64,000 bases of DNA from Micromonospora sp. WMMD1155. GTDB taxonomy: Bacteria; Actinomycetota; Actinomycetes; Mycobacteriales; Micromonosporaceae. Of the stretch, positions 22,866 through 31,451 are shown piece after piece. The stretch spans positions 5,580,501 to 5,644,500 of the forward strand of contig NZ_CP120742.1 of the NCBI RefSeq assembly GCF_029581275.1, written 5' to 3'. The translations under genes were made by a program, and so were the position numbers. How positions within the stretch are numbered: the stretch's first letter is position 1; each line of letters opens with the position of its first letter. Below the pieces are notes generated by a model. The model ran no database searches. It was not told the origin of the DNA and saw only the letters and a program-made list of their open reading frames with translations.

Positions 22866-24266
22866 ATGACGTTGATGGGACGACGTACGGCTCTGCGCGC
22901 CGGCCTGGCGGCCACGACCCTCGCGGGTGGGGCCGTGTTGGTGGCCAAGCCGGCTGAGGCGGCGATACCCGTCACGGACGACGGGTGGATCTCCGTTCTC
23001 GCGCATGGCGCTGTTGGCGACGGGGTCACCGACGACACCGCGGCGATCCAGGCGGCGTTCGACGCCGCCCGGGCGGCCACGCCGAACAAGGGCGTGGTGT
23101 TTCCGGCAGGCCGGACCTACCGGGTCAGTGACCGGGTGACGCTCTCCGGGCTGACCGACACCGCGTTGCGGGGCTACGGGGCCACCCTGGTCCTGGTCGA
23201 CGCCACCCCGGTGACGGTGAAGGACCAGGTCCGCGGTGTGCTCCAGATCCAGGGCTGTCACCGCCTGAAGGTGCTCGGGCTCAACCTCGTCGACAACGCC
23301 GCCACGTACTGGTACAGCGGTCTGGTCATCACCGCGTCGACCGGCGTCGTGGTCGACGGCGTGGTGTCGCGCGGGTTCCGGCACACCGGCATCAGCGTGT
23401 GGGACAACACCCCCGGCACGTCCAACGACATCCTCATCACGAACTGCACCACCGAGGATGTCCGGCTCGGCATCGCCAGCAACGGTCACGACGTGCGGAT
23501 CACCGACAACCACGTGGCGATGGACTGGCTGTCGTCGCAGGAAGCCGAGGACTGGGGCGGCGTCTGGCGCGCGGAGTCGAAGTACTACGACGGCATCAAC
23601 GTGTGGTTCGGCGCCGATCGCACCGTCATCTCCGGCAACACCATCACCGAGTGTGGCCAGGCCGGTGTCTACACGCAGCAGGTGACGAACCTGGTGGTCG
23701 CGGACAACACCGTGATCGGCTGCCAACTGCGGGCCATCGAGGTCGACGGTAGCGCGCGCGGTTCTCTGCCGCGGTCGGGTCAAGCCGTCGGCGTCTCGAT
23801 CACCGGCAACGTGGCGACCAACTGCATCGGCCACATCAACGTGCTGTCCGCCCGGGACGTCACAGTGGTCGGCAACCGGGTGGAGAACCCGAACGCGAGC
23901 CGGGCGGTGAGCTGCGTCGCCGTGCACCAGGGCTCCACCAAGGCGGTCGTGGTGGGCAACCATCTGCGTCAGGCGCACCCGTCACACCCGGCGATCTTCG
24001 TGGACATCGCCTCGGTCGACGTCACGCTGGCGTGGAACGCCGTGGAGGCGGCCGTCCCCTACCAGGCCCCGGCCGACACTGTCATCATCCGGCGCAGCGG
24101 CGCGGGCCAGATCCGTACCGAGGGCAAGCTCATCGCCGTCGGCGGGATCGGGGTCGGCAACAGTGTCGCGGCCAGCACGCCGGGCTCGGTGGTCCGCAAG
24201 ATCGAAGTTTTCTCCTCCACCGGGCAGAGCCTGGGCTGGGTCCCGGTCTACAACTCGATCACCTGA
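22866..24266 (+). CDS. Secreted right-handed beta-helix protein (pectate-lyase/GH28-like), Tat-type signal
   Basis: This 466-residue protein starts with MGRRTALRAG and a hydrophobic stretch ending near KPAEA-AIP, a likely Tat signal. The mature start DDGWISVLAHGAVGDGVTDDTAAIQAAFDAA is the hallmark of pectate-lyase-superfamily proteins. Many short parallel-beta coils follow, such as NDILITNCTTEDVRLG and NRTVISGNTITECGQAGVY-like turns. GGGAGG precedes the ATG. It probably acts on, or binds, polysaccharide; lyase, hydrolase or epimerase activity cannot be told apart here. Its last eight bases overlap the converging GH92 gene. Confidence 0.82.
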   Translation: MTLMGRRTALRAGLAATTLAGGAVLVAKPAEAAIPVTDDGWISVLAHGAVGDGVTDDTAAIQAAFDAARAATPNKGVVFPAGRTYRVSDRVTLSGLTDTALRGYGATLVLVDATPVTVKDQVRGVLQIQGCHRLKVLGLNLVDNAATYWYSGLVITASTGVVVDGVVSRGFRHTGISVWDNTPGTSNDILITNCTTEDVRLGIASNGHDVRITDNHVAMDWLSSQEAEDWGGVWRAESKYYDGINVWFGADRTVISGNTITECGQAGVYTQQVTNLVVADNTVIGCQLRAIEVDGSARGSLPRSGQAVGVSITGNVATNCIGHINVLSARDVTVVGNRVENPNASRAVSCVAVHQGSTKAVVVGNHLRQAHPSHPAIFVDIASVDVTLAWNAVEAAVPYQAPADTVIIRRSGAGQIRTEGKLIAVGGIGVGNSVAASTPGSVVRKIEVFSSTGQSLGWVPVYNSIT

Positions 24267-27200
24267 GGCCGTAGACCTCCAGCTCGTAGATGCGCGCCGA
24301 GGCATCGGTGTTCTGGGCAGGCACCAGCACATCGAGCCGGACGTAGCGGCCGCTGACCGCGATGCCGTGCCGGGTCACGCTCGCCGTGTTGCCACGCACC
24401 TGGGCGACAGTCGTCCAGGTGTCACCGTCCTCGGACACCCGTAGGTCGTAGTCGCGGGTGTTCCAGGCCGGCGTCTCGGCACCGGCTCCGGCGTGCCGCA
24501 CGGTGATCGTGGTCAGCGGGCGGGCGGCGCCCAGGTCCACACTCAGCCACCTGTCCGTGCCGGACGCGCACCACTTGTCCGTCACACCGCCGTCGACCGT
24601 GCCATTGACCGCCTTTTCCGGACCTTCGTCGGCGGTGCAGGAGGGGGCGGCCGTGACCGCGCCACCGCGCGCCAGGTTCGTCGGGCCGCCGCCGGTTCCG
24701 TACACCTCGAATTCCGGGATGCGGGCGGCGGCGCCCCCGACACTGTTGGCCTCCGTGATGGTGAGGCGCACGTGCCGTGCCGGTGTGGTGGCGATCGGGT
24801 AGTAGCTGCGACTCACCCGCAGCCGGAAGAGCGGGTTGACCTTCGTGGACCAGGTCGTCCCGTCGGTCGAGGTCGAGATGGTGTACTTCTGGGTGTTCAG
24901 GTCCGTCGACTCGCCGGCCAGACCGGCGTTCTTCAGCACGAACCCGGTGACGTCCTGCGTCGTGCCGAGGTCCACCTGGAGCACCTTGGGTTCGGCCGCG
25001 AGGGTGCACCACTTGGTGCCCAGGTCGCCGTCGAACGCCATGGCCGGGGCCTCGTCAGGCGCGCAGGGTGTTGATCCGGTCGCGAGACGTCCGGCGGCGA
25101 GGTTCGGGCCGAGGTCGGGCGCGGGCGGCGGGCTGAACCCGTCATCGAGCGACGGCGGCGCGTCGTCGGGGTCCGTCCCCCAGTTCGACGGGCTCCCGCC
25201 CATCGTGTAGCTCAGCGTCGCTCCGGCGCCGATGTCCGCGTACCGCAACCATGGACGGGAGGTCCCGGTCCCGTCGACGGACAACCCCTGCACGTACGGG
25301 TTGTCCTTCCCGGCGTTCGTGGCGTCGATCCGGATGTCGCCGGTGGGCCGGTCGATGAGGATCGAGGGGAACAACGGGCCGTGCAGGGCCAGCGTGTCGC
25401 TGCCCGGCGTCGTCGGGTACATGCCGAGCGCCGCCCACACGAACCAGGACGACGTGGCGCCGAGGTCGTCGTTTCCGGGCAGACCGCCGGTGCCGGTGGT
25501 GAACGACTCGGTCACCACCCGCCGCACCACGGCGCTGGTCTTGGCGGGTACGCCGGCGAAGTGGTAGATCCACGGCACGCCGTGCTCGGGTTCGTTGCCG
25601 ATGTAGAAGTACGGGCTGCCCAGGCCGCCGTTGAGCTGTGTGAAATGGTGGTCGAGCCGTTGCACGGCGGTCTGCCGGCCGCCCATCAGCTCGATCAGCC
25701 CGCGGTAGTTGTGCGGGACCATCCACGTGTACTGGGTCGCGTTGCCCTCCGCGTACCCCGTCTGGCTGACCGGATCGAGTGGCGTTGGCCAGGTGCCGTC
25801 CCCGTTGCGGTCCTGAAGGTAGCCGGACGGCGGGTAGTAGAGGTTGCGCCACCACTGCGACCGCCGGATGTACGCGTTGTATCTCGCGGTGTCGCCCAGC
25901 GCGCGGGCGAACTGCGCGACGGCGAAGTCGGATGCCGAATACTCCAGCGAGTCGGCGGCGTTCTCGTGGACGTACTGCCGCGCGACGTAGCCCTCCTGCC
26001 GGGCGCGGAGCGGAATTCCCTGCATCGTGCCGCCGTACGAACTGCGGTCCATGAGGGTCAGCGCCGCCCCGGTGTCGAAGTTCCGGGCACCGAACGCGTA
26101 CATGCTGGACACGACGATCGGGCCCGGATCGCCCATCATCACGGCGTGCTCGTTGTTGTTCTGCGACCACTTGGGCAGTAGGCCGCCGTGCTGTCCGGCG
26201 AGCACCATCGACTTGGCCATGTCGCTCGCCTCGACGGGCGCGACCAGCGCGATCAGCGCGGCCCACGACCGGTAGATGTCCCAGCCGGAGAAGTTCTGGT
26301 ACACCGGATGGCTCGCGCTGTGTATCTGGTCGTCGAAGCCGCGGTACTTTCCGTCGACGTCGCTGGCCAGGTTGGGGTTGACCAGCACGTGATACAGCGC
26401 CGTGTAGAACTTCTGCAGGTCGACCGCGCTTCCGCCGGCCACCTGGACCCGGTTGAGGATGGCGTTCCACTCGCTGTCGGCGTTCGCGCGTACCGTGTCG
26501 AACGCGAAGCCGGGATGCTCCGCTGCGAGGTTGGCCTGTGCCCCGGCCAGGCTGACGAACGAGATCCCGATCTTCACCTGGACGACCCGGCTCGTGGTGG
26601 CGTCGAACGTGAGGTAGCCGCCGGAGCGGACGCCGCTGGTCCCGGTCGAACCCGGCGAGACCGTGTTGTCAAGCCAGGTGCCGGAGGCCGTCGGGGTGCG
26701 GTCGAACTCCATCCAGTAGAAGATCTGGTACGTCTTCGTGGAGTGGCAGAAACCGCCACCGGTGAACGTGCCGGTCACCGTGCGACCAGTGATGTTGATC
26801 GAGCCGCTGCGTTGACCGGTCGCGTTGCGACTCGTGTTCAACAGGACCTGCGCGTTCTTCTCCGATGACGGATAGGTCAGCCGCATCGCCGCGCTCCGGC
26901 GGGTGGAGGAGAGTTCGACCTGGGTCGCGCCGTAGTTGTCCAGGACGGTCCGGTAGTACCCCGGTGCCGCCACCTCGTTGGCCTTGCTGTACTTCCCGGC
27001 GTACGACGTCCACGTGGTGCCGGGCGAGGTAGTCACCCGTCCGGTGATCGGCAGGATGCCGATGTCCTCGTTGTTGGCGCACCCGGCACCGTTGAAGTGG
27101 GTGAGGCTGAACTCCTCGACGGTGGTGTCGGTGTCCCGGTAGCCGGACGGCGAGGCGAGGGGCGTGTCCGGGCTGAACTGCACCATCCCGAACGGCAGCA

Positions 27201-27417
27201 CCGGCCCCGGCACCGTGCTGCCACCGGCGCCGCCGGGCACGGGTTCCGGCGCGTTGCTCATACCGGTGCCGATGAACGGGTTGACGTGCTGCGTGAGCGG
27301 CATCGCCGCCGCCGGTGCCGGACCGGCGCTGTGAGCCGGCGCCGGCGTGCCGATCAGGAAGGCGGCGAGGAGCATGCCGACGACGATTCCGGCGGTTGTC
27401 GGCTGCTGTTGGCGCAC
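24259..27417 (-). CDS. Secreted GH92 alpha-mannosidase with two C-terminal F5/8C (CBM32) modules
   Basis: This 1052-residue protein has a signal peptide (about residues 1-31) and the GH92 N-terminal beta domain beginning VNPFIGTGM. The catalytic (alpha/alpha)6 region contains GFDDQIH, NFSGWDIYRSW, NNEHAVMMGDPG, GLPGNDDLGATSSW and ALGMYPTTPG. GH92 enzymes are calcium-dependent exo-alpha-mannosidases acting on N-glycans or mannans. Two discoidin-type galactose-binding domains occupy about residues 772-905 and 911-1052, each with a Cys pair and a WCT or WCASG segment. It should bind and trim mannosylated glycans outside the cell. No regulator or transporter adjoins it. Confidence 0.92.
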   Translation of the reverse strand: MRQQQPTTAGIVVGMLLAAFLIGTPAPAHSAGPAPAAAMPLTQHVNPFIGTGMSNAPEPVPGGAGGSTVPGPVLPFGMVQFSPDTPLASPSGYRDTDTTVEEFSLTHFNGAGCANNEDIGILPITGRVTTSPGTTWTSYAGKYSKANEVAAPGYYRTVLDNYGATQVELSSTRRSAAMRLTYPSSEKNAQVLLNTSRNATGQRSGSINITGRTVTGTFTGGGFCHSTKTYQIFYWMEFDRTPTASGTWLDNTVSPGSTGTSGVRSGGYLTFDATTSRVVQVKIGISFVSLAGAQANLAAEHPGFAFDTVRANADSEWNAILNRVQVAGGSAVDLQKFYTALYHVLVNPNLASDVDGKYRGFDDQIHSASHPVYQNFSGWDIYRSWAALIALVAPVEASDMAKSMVLAGQHGGLLPKWSQNNNEHAVMMGDPGPIVVSSMYAFGARNFDTGAALTLMDRSSYGGTMQGIPLRARQEGYVARQYVHENAADSLEYSASDFAVAQFARALGDTARYNAYIRRSQWWRNLYYPPSGYLQDRNGDGTWPTPLDPVSQTGYAEGNATQYTWMVPHNYRGLIELMGGRQTAVQRLDHHFTQLNGGLGSPYFYIGNEPEHGVPWIYHFAGVPAKTSAVVRRVVTESFTTGTGGLPGNDDLGATSSWFVWAALGMYPTTPGSDTLALHGPLFPSILIDRPTGDIRIDATNAGKDNPYVQGLSVDGTGTSRPWLRYADIGAGATLSYTMGGSPSNWGTDPDDAPPSLDDGFSPPPAPDLGPNLAAGRLATGSTPCAPDEAPAMAFDGDLGTKWCTLAAEPKVLQVDLGTTQDVTGFVLKNAGLAGESTDLNTQKYTISTSTDGTTWSTKVNPLFRLRVSRSYYPIATTPARHVRLTITEANSVGGAAARIPEFEVYGTGGGPTNLARGGAVTAAPSCTADEGPEKAVNGTVDGGVTDKWCASGTDRWLSVDLGAARPLTTITVRHAGAGAETPAWNTRDYDLRVSEDGDTWTTVAQVRGNTASVTRHGIAVSGRYVRLDVLVPAQNTDASARIYELEVYGLR

Positions 27418-27746
27418 GGGGCCACCCTCTGATTCGCTTGGGCGAGCGGGACCGACGCATTACACCATCACGAGGGTTGCGTCGTGGTGCCGTCAGCCTG
27501 TGCCGAGATGACCCCACCGGCCTTCCCGCGCGGCTGACGCGACCGCCTTGCATCGATGTTCGTCGACTGACATGCTGTGGTTCGGTCGTGCTCGGGAGCC
27601 AGCGCGCACCACACCTTCTCCGGTCCACGGGACGCACGAGGTGGTCAGTCACCCGTGCCGGGCGGTCCTGGTCGGCGACCGGCGACCCGAGCGCGGCACC
27701 GGCTACCACCTCGGTCATCGGTGCCCGGTAACCACCGGAGGTTCCG
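27418..27746. other. Intergenic region between divergent GH92 and CBM2 genes
   Basis: The 329 bp between these divergent genes contain no convincing coding frame; short frames here lack ribosome sites and family-like composition. It should hold both promoters. No operator-like symmetry was found. Confidence 0.5.
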
Positions 27747-28496
27747 ATGCTTCGCATGTTCCTCGCCGTCACGACCGTGGCGCTCGCCGTCCTGGGTGGG
27801 GCGAACGCCGCCACAGGGGCCACAGAGCCGACAGGGGCCACACCCTTGACCACGACGTCACCGATGCCCACGCCGACGGTCGCGTGCCCGCCCGCGTTGC
27901 CGATCACGGCGAACGTCAGCGGGGTCACCACCACGAGCGTGACCATCTCCTACTGGATCTTCTTCCGTCCGCCCTGCGGCTACGACCCGCCGATGACAGT
28001 CAGCCTCTTCGCCGACCGCGAGGACGCCCAGCAGTGGCGGGCGCCGGTCGCCTCGGCGACCTCCGGGACGGCGGAGCGCAACGGCACTGTCACCATCGAC
28101 CGGCTGGCGCCGGCCACGGAGTACTGGTACCGGTTCACCGACGTCGAGGGCCGACGGGACCCGTACATGATCGGGTCGGCGCGGACCGCTCCGCTGACCT
28201 CCTGCCGCGCGACGGCGACCATCGACGCGCGCTGGGGTGGCGGCTTCGTCGCCACGGTCACGGTCCGCAACACCGGGAGTGAACCACTGGACCGGTGGCG
28301 GGTGTCCTGGCGGTGGTCCGGTGACGAGCGTGTCCAGTCGGTCTGGGGTGGCGTGGCCGAGACCGTCGGTGTCGACGTCACGGTCCGCAACGCCTCGTAC
28401 AACGGGGCGCTGGCGCTGGACGGGTCGACGACGTTCGGTGTGCTCGTGGCGGCCGGTGCGGTGCCGGACGAGTTGACGTTGAGCTGCGCCCGCTGA
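27747..28496 (+). CDS. Secreted fibronectin-III-like plus CBM2 protein
   Basis: This 249-residue protein has a signal peptide (cleavage near GANA-ATG, residue 21), a Thr/Pro-rich linker, and an Fn3-like domain at about residues 50-145 (TANVSGVTTTSVTISYW, then LAPATEYWYRFTD). A CBM2-type carbohydrate-binding module lies at about residues 150-249. The CBM2 has the terminal Cys pair (TSCRAT and LSCAR) and VRNTGSEPLDRWRVSW. There is no catalytic domain, so it probably binds cellulose or chitin as an accessory or adhesive protein. GGAGG lies upstream of the ATG. Confidence 0.82.
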   Translation: MLRMFLAVTTVALAVLGGANAATGATEPTGATPLTTTSPMPTPTVACPPALPITANVSGVTTTSVTISYWIFFRPPCGYDPPMTVSLFADREDAQQWRAPVASATSGTAERNGTVTIDRLAPATEYWYRFTDVEGRRDPYMIGSARTAPLTSCRATATIDARWGGGFVATVTVRNTGSEPLDRWRVSWRWSGDERVQSVWGGVAETVGVDVTVRNASYNGALALDGSTTFGVLVAAGAVPDELTLSCAR

Positions 28497-28499
28497 GAC

Positions 28500-28544
28500 G
28501 ACTCCGCCCCGCTCCCGCCCTGACGGCGGAGGCGGGGCGGAGTC
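28500..28544. terminator. Bidirectional terminator hairpin
   Basis: Imperfect inverted repeat of about 20 bp (arms 28500-28519 and 28525-28544, both GACTCCGCCCCGC-type) between the converging CBM2 and methyltransferase genes. Confidence 0.75.
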
Positions 28545-28551
28545 GCGGCGG

Positions 28552-29349
28552 TCAGGGCTTGCGGGCCACGGCGCCGTACGCGTCGATACCGCTGGCGTCG
28601 GGGTCCTCCGGCCGCCACAGGGGGATCGGCACCAGGCCGGGCTCCACCTTGGTCAGCCCGGCGAAGCAGGTGTCGAGGTCCGCCGGGCTGCGCAGGATGT
28701 ACGGGACGCCGCCGCTCTGCGCCAGCCGTTCGGCCCCGGAGACCACCTCCGGACTGGTGTCGGTGCCGTCCCAGAGCACCAGGTGGCTGCCGGACGGCAT
28801 CGCGGCCATCGTCCGCTCGACGATCGAGCGCACCACGTCGAGGTCGGGCTCGTAGCCCAGTACGCCCATGAACATCACGGCGACGGGCTGGTCGAAGTCG
28901 AGCGTCTGCGCGGCCTCGGCGAGGATCTTCTCCGGGTCGTGGTAGTCGGCGGGCACGTAGGTGGTGACACCCTCGGTGGTCGTGTTGGCCAGCAGTGCCC
29001 GCGCGTGCACCAGCACCATCGGGTCGTTGTCGACGTAGACGATCCGGGAGTCCGGCGCGATCCCCTGGGCGACCGCGTGGGTGTTCTGCATGGTGGGCAG
29101 GCCGGTGCCGATGTCGAGGAACTGCCGGATACCCGCCTCGGCGGCGAGGTACCGGACGGCCCGTACCAGGAACACGCGGGACTGCTGCGCCATGACGACG
29201 ATCTCCGGGTAGACCTCGGCCACGGCGTCGCCGGCCGCCCGGTCGGACTGGAAGTTGTCCTTCCCGCCCATCCAGTAGTTCCAGATCCGCGCCGCGTGCG
29301 GCACGTCGGGCTGAAGCTTCGCGGCGAGTTCGGGGTCCGGACCGGCCAT
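28552..29349 (-). CDS. SAM-dependent methyltransferase (DUF574 / Methyltransf_19)
   Basis: This 265-residue protein belongs to the actinobacterial DUF574 methyltransferase family. Diagnostic parts are PHAARIWNYWMGGKDNF near the N terminus, QFLDIGTGLPT (SAM motif I), RIVYVDNDPMVL (motif II) and PVAVMFMGVLGY. Streptomycetes and micromonosporae carry many such paralogues, and their substrates are generally unknown. It is a single-gene unit with its own terminator. Confidence 0.88.
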   Translation of the reverse strand: MAGPDPELAAKLQPDVPHAARIWNYWMGGKDNFQSDRAAGDAVAEVYPEIVVMAQQSRVFLVRAVRYLAAEAGIRQFLDIGTGLPTMQNTHAVAQGIAPDSRIVYVDNDPMVLVHARALLANTTTEGVTTYVPADYHDPEKILAEAAQTLDFDQPVAVMFMGVLGYEPDLDVVRSIVERTMAAMPSGSHLVLWDGTDTSPEVVSGAERLAQSGGVPYILRSPADLDTCFAGLTKVEPGLVPIPLWRPEDPDASGIDAYGAVARKP

Positions 29350-29461
29350 GCCAGGCTCCTATCGAGGGGTCGAGAGCTGGAGGTCACCACACTGAGGTGT
29401 GAGCGGGATCGTACTCCCCGGGTGTCCACTGTCGACGCCAGGTGGAAGGCGCCGGCGGCCG

Positions 29462-30118
29462 TCACCGTCGGACCACCCCGTTCTGGTACGCCCACACCAC
29501 GGTCTGCAACCGATCCCGTACGCCGATCTTCGCCATGGCGCGCCCGAGGTGCGACTTGACGGTGCTCGTCTCGATGAACAGCCGATCGGCGATCTCGACA
29601 TTGGACAGACCTTGCGCGAGCAGCTCCACGATCTCGGTCTCCCGCGCGGTGAGCTGGTGTGCCGCCGCGGCGTCCGACGCCGGAGCGGGGGTGCGTCTCG
29701 CGAACTCCGAGATGACCCGGTGGGTGACGGCCTGGTCGACGAGCCCGTACCCGCCGGCGAGTCGACGGATCGCCTCGACGAGGTCCTCCGGTTCGCAGTC
29801 CTTGAGGATGAACCCGCTGGCGCCGGACTCCAGCGCGCCGAAGACGTACTCGTCGAGGTCGAACGTCGTCACGACGAGCACCGCGGGCGGCGTACCGGAC
29901 GCGTCGGCGAGGATCTGCCGGGTCGCGCTCAGCCCGTCGCCGTGCGGCATCCGGACGTCCATGCAGATGACGTCCGGTTGCAGTCGGCGGGCCAGCTCGA
30001 CGGCGGCGGACCCGCTCGACGCCTCCGCGACGACCTCGATGTCTCCCGCGTCCTCCAGGATCACCCGGAAGCCGGCGCGGACGATCGCCTGGTCGTCGAC
30101 GAGCATCACCCTGATCAA
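29462..30118 (-). CDS. NarL/LuxR-type response regulator
   Basis: This 218-residue response regulator has a receiver domain (VMLVDDQAIVRAG; phosphoacceptor Asp in VICMDVRMP near residue 54; Lys in GFILKD) and a LuxR helix-turn-helix at about residues 150-215 (LTARETEIVELLAQGLSNVEIADRL). The TTG start at 30118 overlaps the kinase stop as TTGA and has a GGGAAGAGG ribosome site. A GTG nine bases inside is the alternative. It forms a classic pair with the upstream kinase. The pair may act on the neighbouring serine hydrolase, but no target is shown. Confidence 0.92.
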   Translation of the reverse strand: MIRVMLVDDQAIVRAGFRVILEDAGDIEVVAEASSGSAAVELARRLQPDVICMDVRMPHGDGLSATRQILADASGTPPAVLVVTTFDLDEYVFGALESGASGFILKDCEPEDLVEAIRRLAGGYGLVDQAVTHRVISEFARRTPAPASDAAAAHQLTARETEIVELLAQGLSNVEIADRLFIETSTVKSHLGRAMAKIGVRDRLQTVVWAYQNGVVRR

Positions 30119-31410
30119 TTGGTTGCCTCTTCCCTCAAGTGTGACGCGACGGGACCGTTCGTCGGCAGCGTCGTGGTGACCGACCATCCGCCGGCCGGGG
30201 TCGGGCCGGCCGCGAACGACGCCCCGATCAGTTGCGCGCGTTCGCGCATGCCCACCAGGCCGACGCCGCCGGTCCGGGTGGTCGGTCCGGATCGTGGGCT
30301 GGCCGGTTCGTTCACCACCTCCAGCGTCACCGAGCGGGGCAGGAAGCGGAGTGCCACCCGTACCGGCGCCTCGGGCGCGTGCTGACGGGCGTTGCTGAGC
30401 GACTCCTGCGCGATCCGGTAGAGCGCCACGTCGGCGATCGGCGACACCGCACGTGGCTGCCCCTCCCGGACGAGTTCGACCGGCCCGGAGAGGCCGCCCG
30501 CGGTGTCGACCAGTTCGTCGAGCGTGTCCAGCCCGGGCACCGGGGTGGCGCCGTCGCCGTCCTCGTGCCCCGGACGCCCGCGCAGCACACCGACGACCAG
30601 CCGCAGGTTGTCCAGGGTCTCCTTGCCCTGACTGCGGATCCACGCCACCCCCGCCTTCGCGGCCGCCGGGTCGCGGTCGATCAGCCGCTCCACCGCCGCC
30701 GCCTGCACGACCACACCGGACAGGTGGTGGGCGGCCACGTCGTGCAGTTCCCGGGCCATCCGGGAGCGCTCCGCGCCGATGGCCGCCTGGACCTTCGTGC
30801 GCTGCTCCCGGATCGCCTCGTCGGCCCGCAGCCGCACCAGGTCGACGTAGCGCCGGTAGGTGGCCACGTAGCTGCCGACGAACGTCGCGCCGGCATAGGT
30901 CAGGGCGCTCGCCGAGACGTACGCGACGCCGGTCAGCAGGTCGGGGGTCACCACGACGGCGGCCCCGACCGACTCCGCCAGCACGGCCACGCCGACGGCC
31001 GGCAACGCGCGCCGCACCGACAACGAGGAACCGACGGTGTACGCCACGACGAACGGCGCGATGCCCCGGATGGTCACCTCCGGCAGGGAGAGGCCGTTGA
31101 TGGGCAGCTGAAGGCCGACGACGAGCGCGAGGCAGAGCAGTGGCCGGACCCGACGCAGGCACAGCAGCATCGCCTGCGCGCAGCAGACGGCGATGACCAG
31201 CCAGGCCCGCGTCGGGTCGAACGACACCCCGTCCCCCGGTGCCACGAACCGGAACAGCACCGTCAGCAGCACGAACGTCAGAACGGTCAGGACCGCCGCC
31301 AGCAGGCAGTCGCGGGCGAACACGCCGGTCACCCCGAGTCGGGTGAGCCGACCGTCGAGCCACCTCGTCAGTCGTGGTGTGCCGGGTTCGGTGCCGGTGT
31401 GGTCGCTCAT
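30115..31410 (-). CDS. DesK/NarX-like sensor histidine kinase
   Basis: This 431-residue membrane kinase has several N-terminal hydrophobic helices (about residues 30-180), a HisKA_3 dimerisation domain with the phosphorylated His in ARELHDVAAHHL (near residue 222), and a HATPase domain (YRIAQESLSNARQHA, then GVGLVGMRERA). It lacks an obvious extracellular sensor domain, so it probably senses a membrane or cell-envelope state, as DesK-type kinases do. It is translated just before its response regulator and lies 41 bp after the serine hydrolase gene. Confidence 0.92.
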   Translation of the reverse strand: MSDHTGTEPGTPRLTRWLDGRLTRLGVTGVFARDCLLAAVLTVLTFVLLTVLFRFVAPGDGVSFDPTRAWLVIAVCCAQAMLLCLRRVRPLLCLALVVGLQLPINGLSLPEVTIRGIAPFVVAYTVGSSLSVRRALPAVGVAVLAESVGAAVVVTPDLLTGVAYVSASALTYAGATFVGSYVATYRRYVDLVRLRADEAIREQRTKVQAAIGAERSRMARELHDVAAHHLSGVVVQAAAVERLIDRDPAAAKAGVAWIRSQGKETLDNLRLVVGVLRGRPGHEDGDGATPVPGLDTLDELVDTAGGLSGPVELVREGQPRAVSPIADVALYRIAQESLSNARQHAPEAPVRVALRFLPRSVTLEVVNEPASPRSGPTTRTGGVGLVGMRERAQLIGASFAAGPTPAGGWSVTTTLPTNGPVASHLREEATN

Positions 31411-31451
31411 GCGGTTCGCGTCCTTGCTCCGGATCGTTCCGGGTCGGGCGT

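Noticed and set aside
22395..23978. About 527-codon minus-strand frame over the Vps62-like and beta-helix genes
   Set aside because: It crosses the divergent promoter region and lies opposite the beta-helix coding strand; no domain was recognised.
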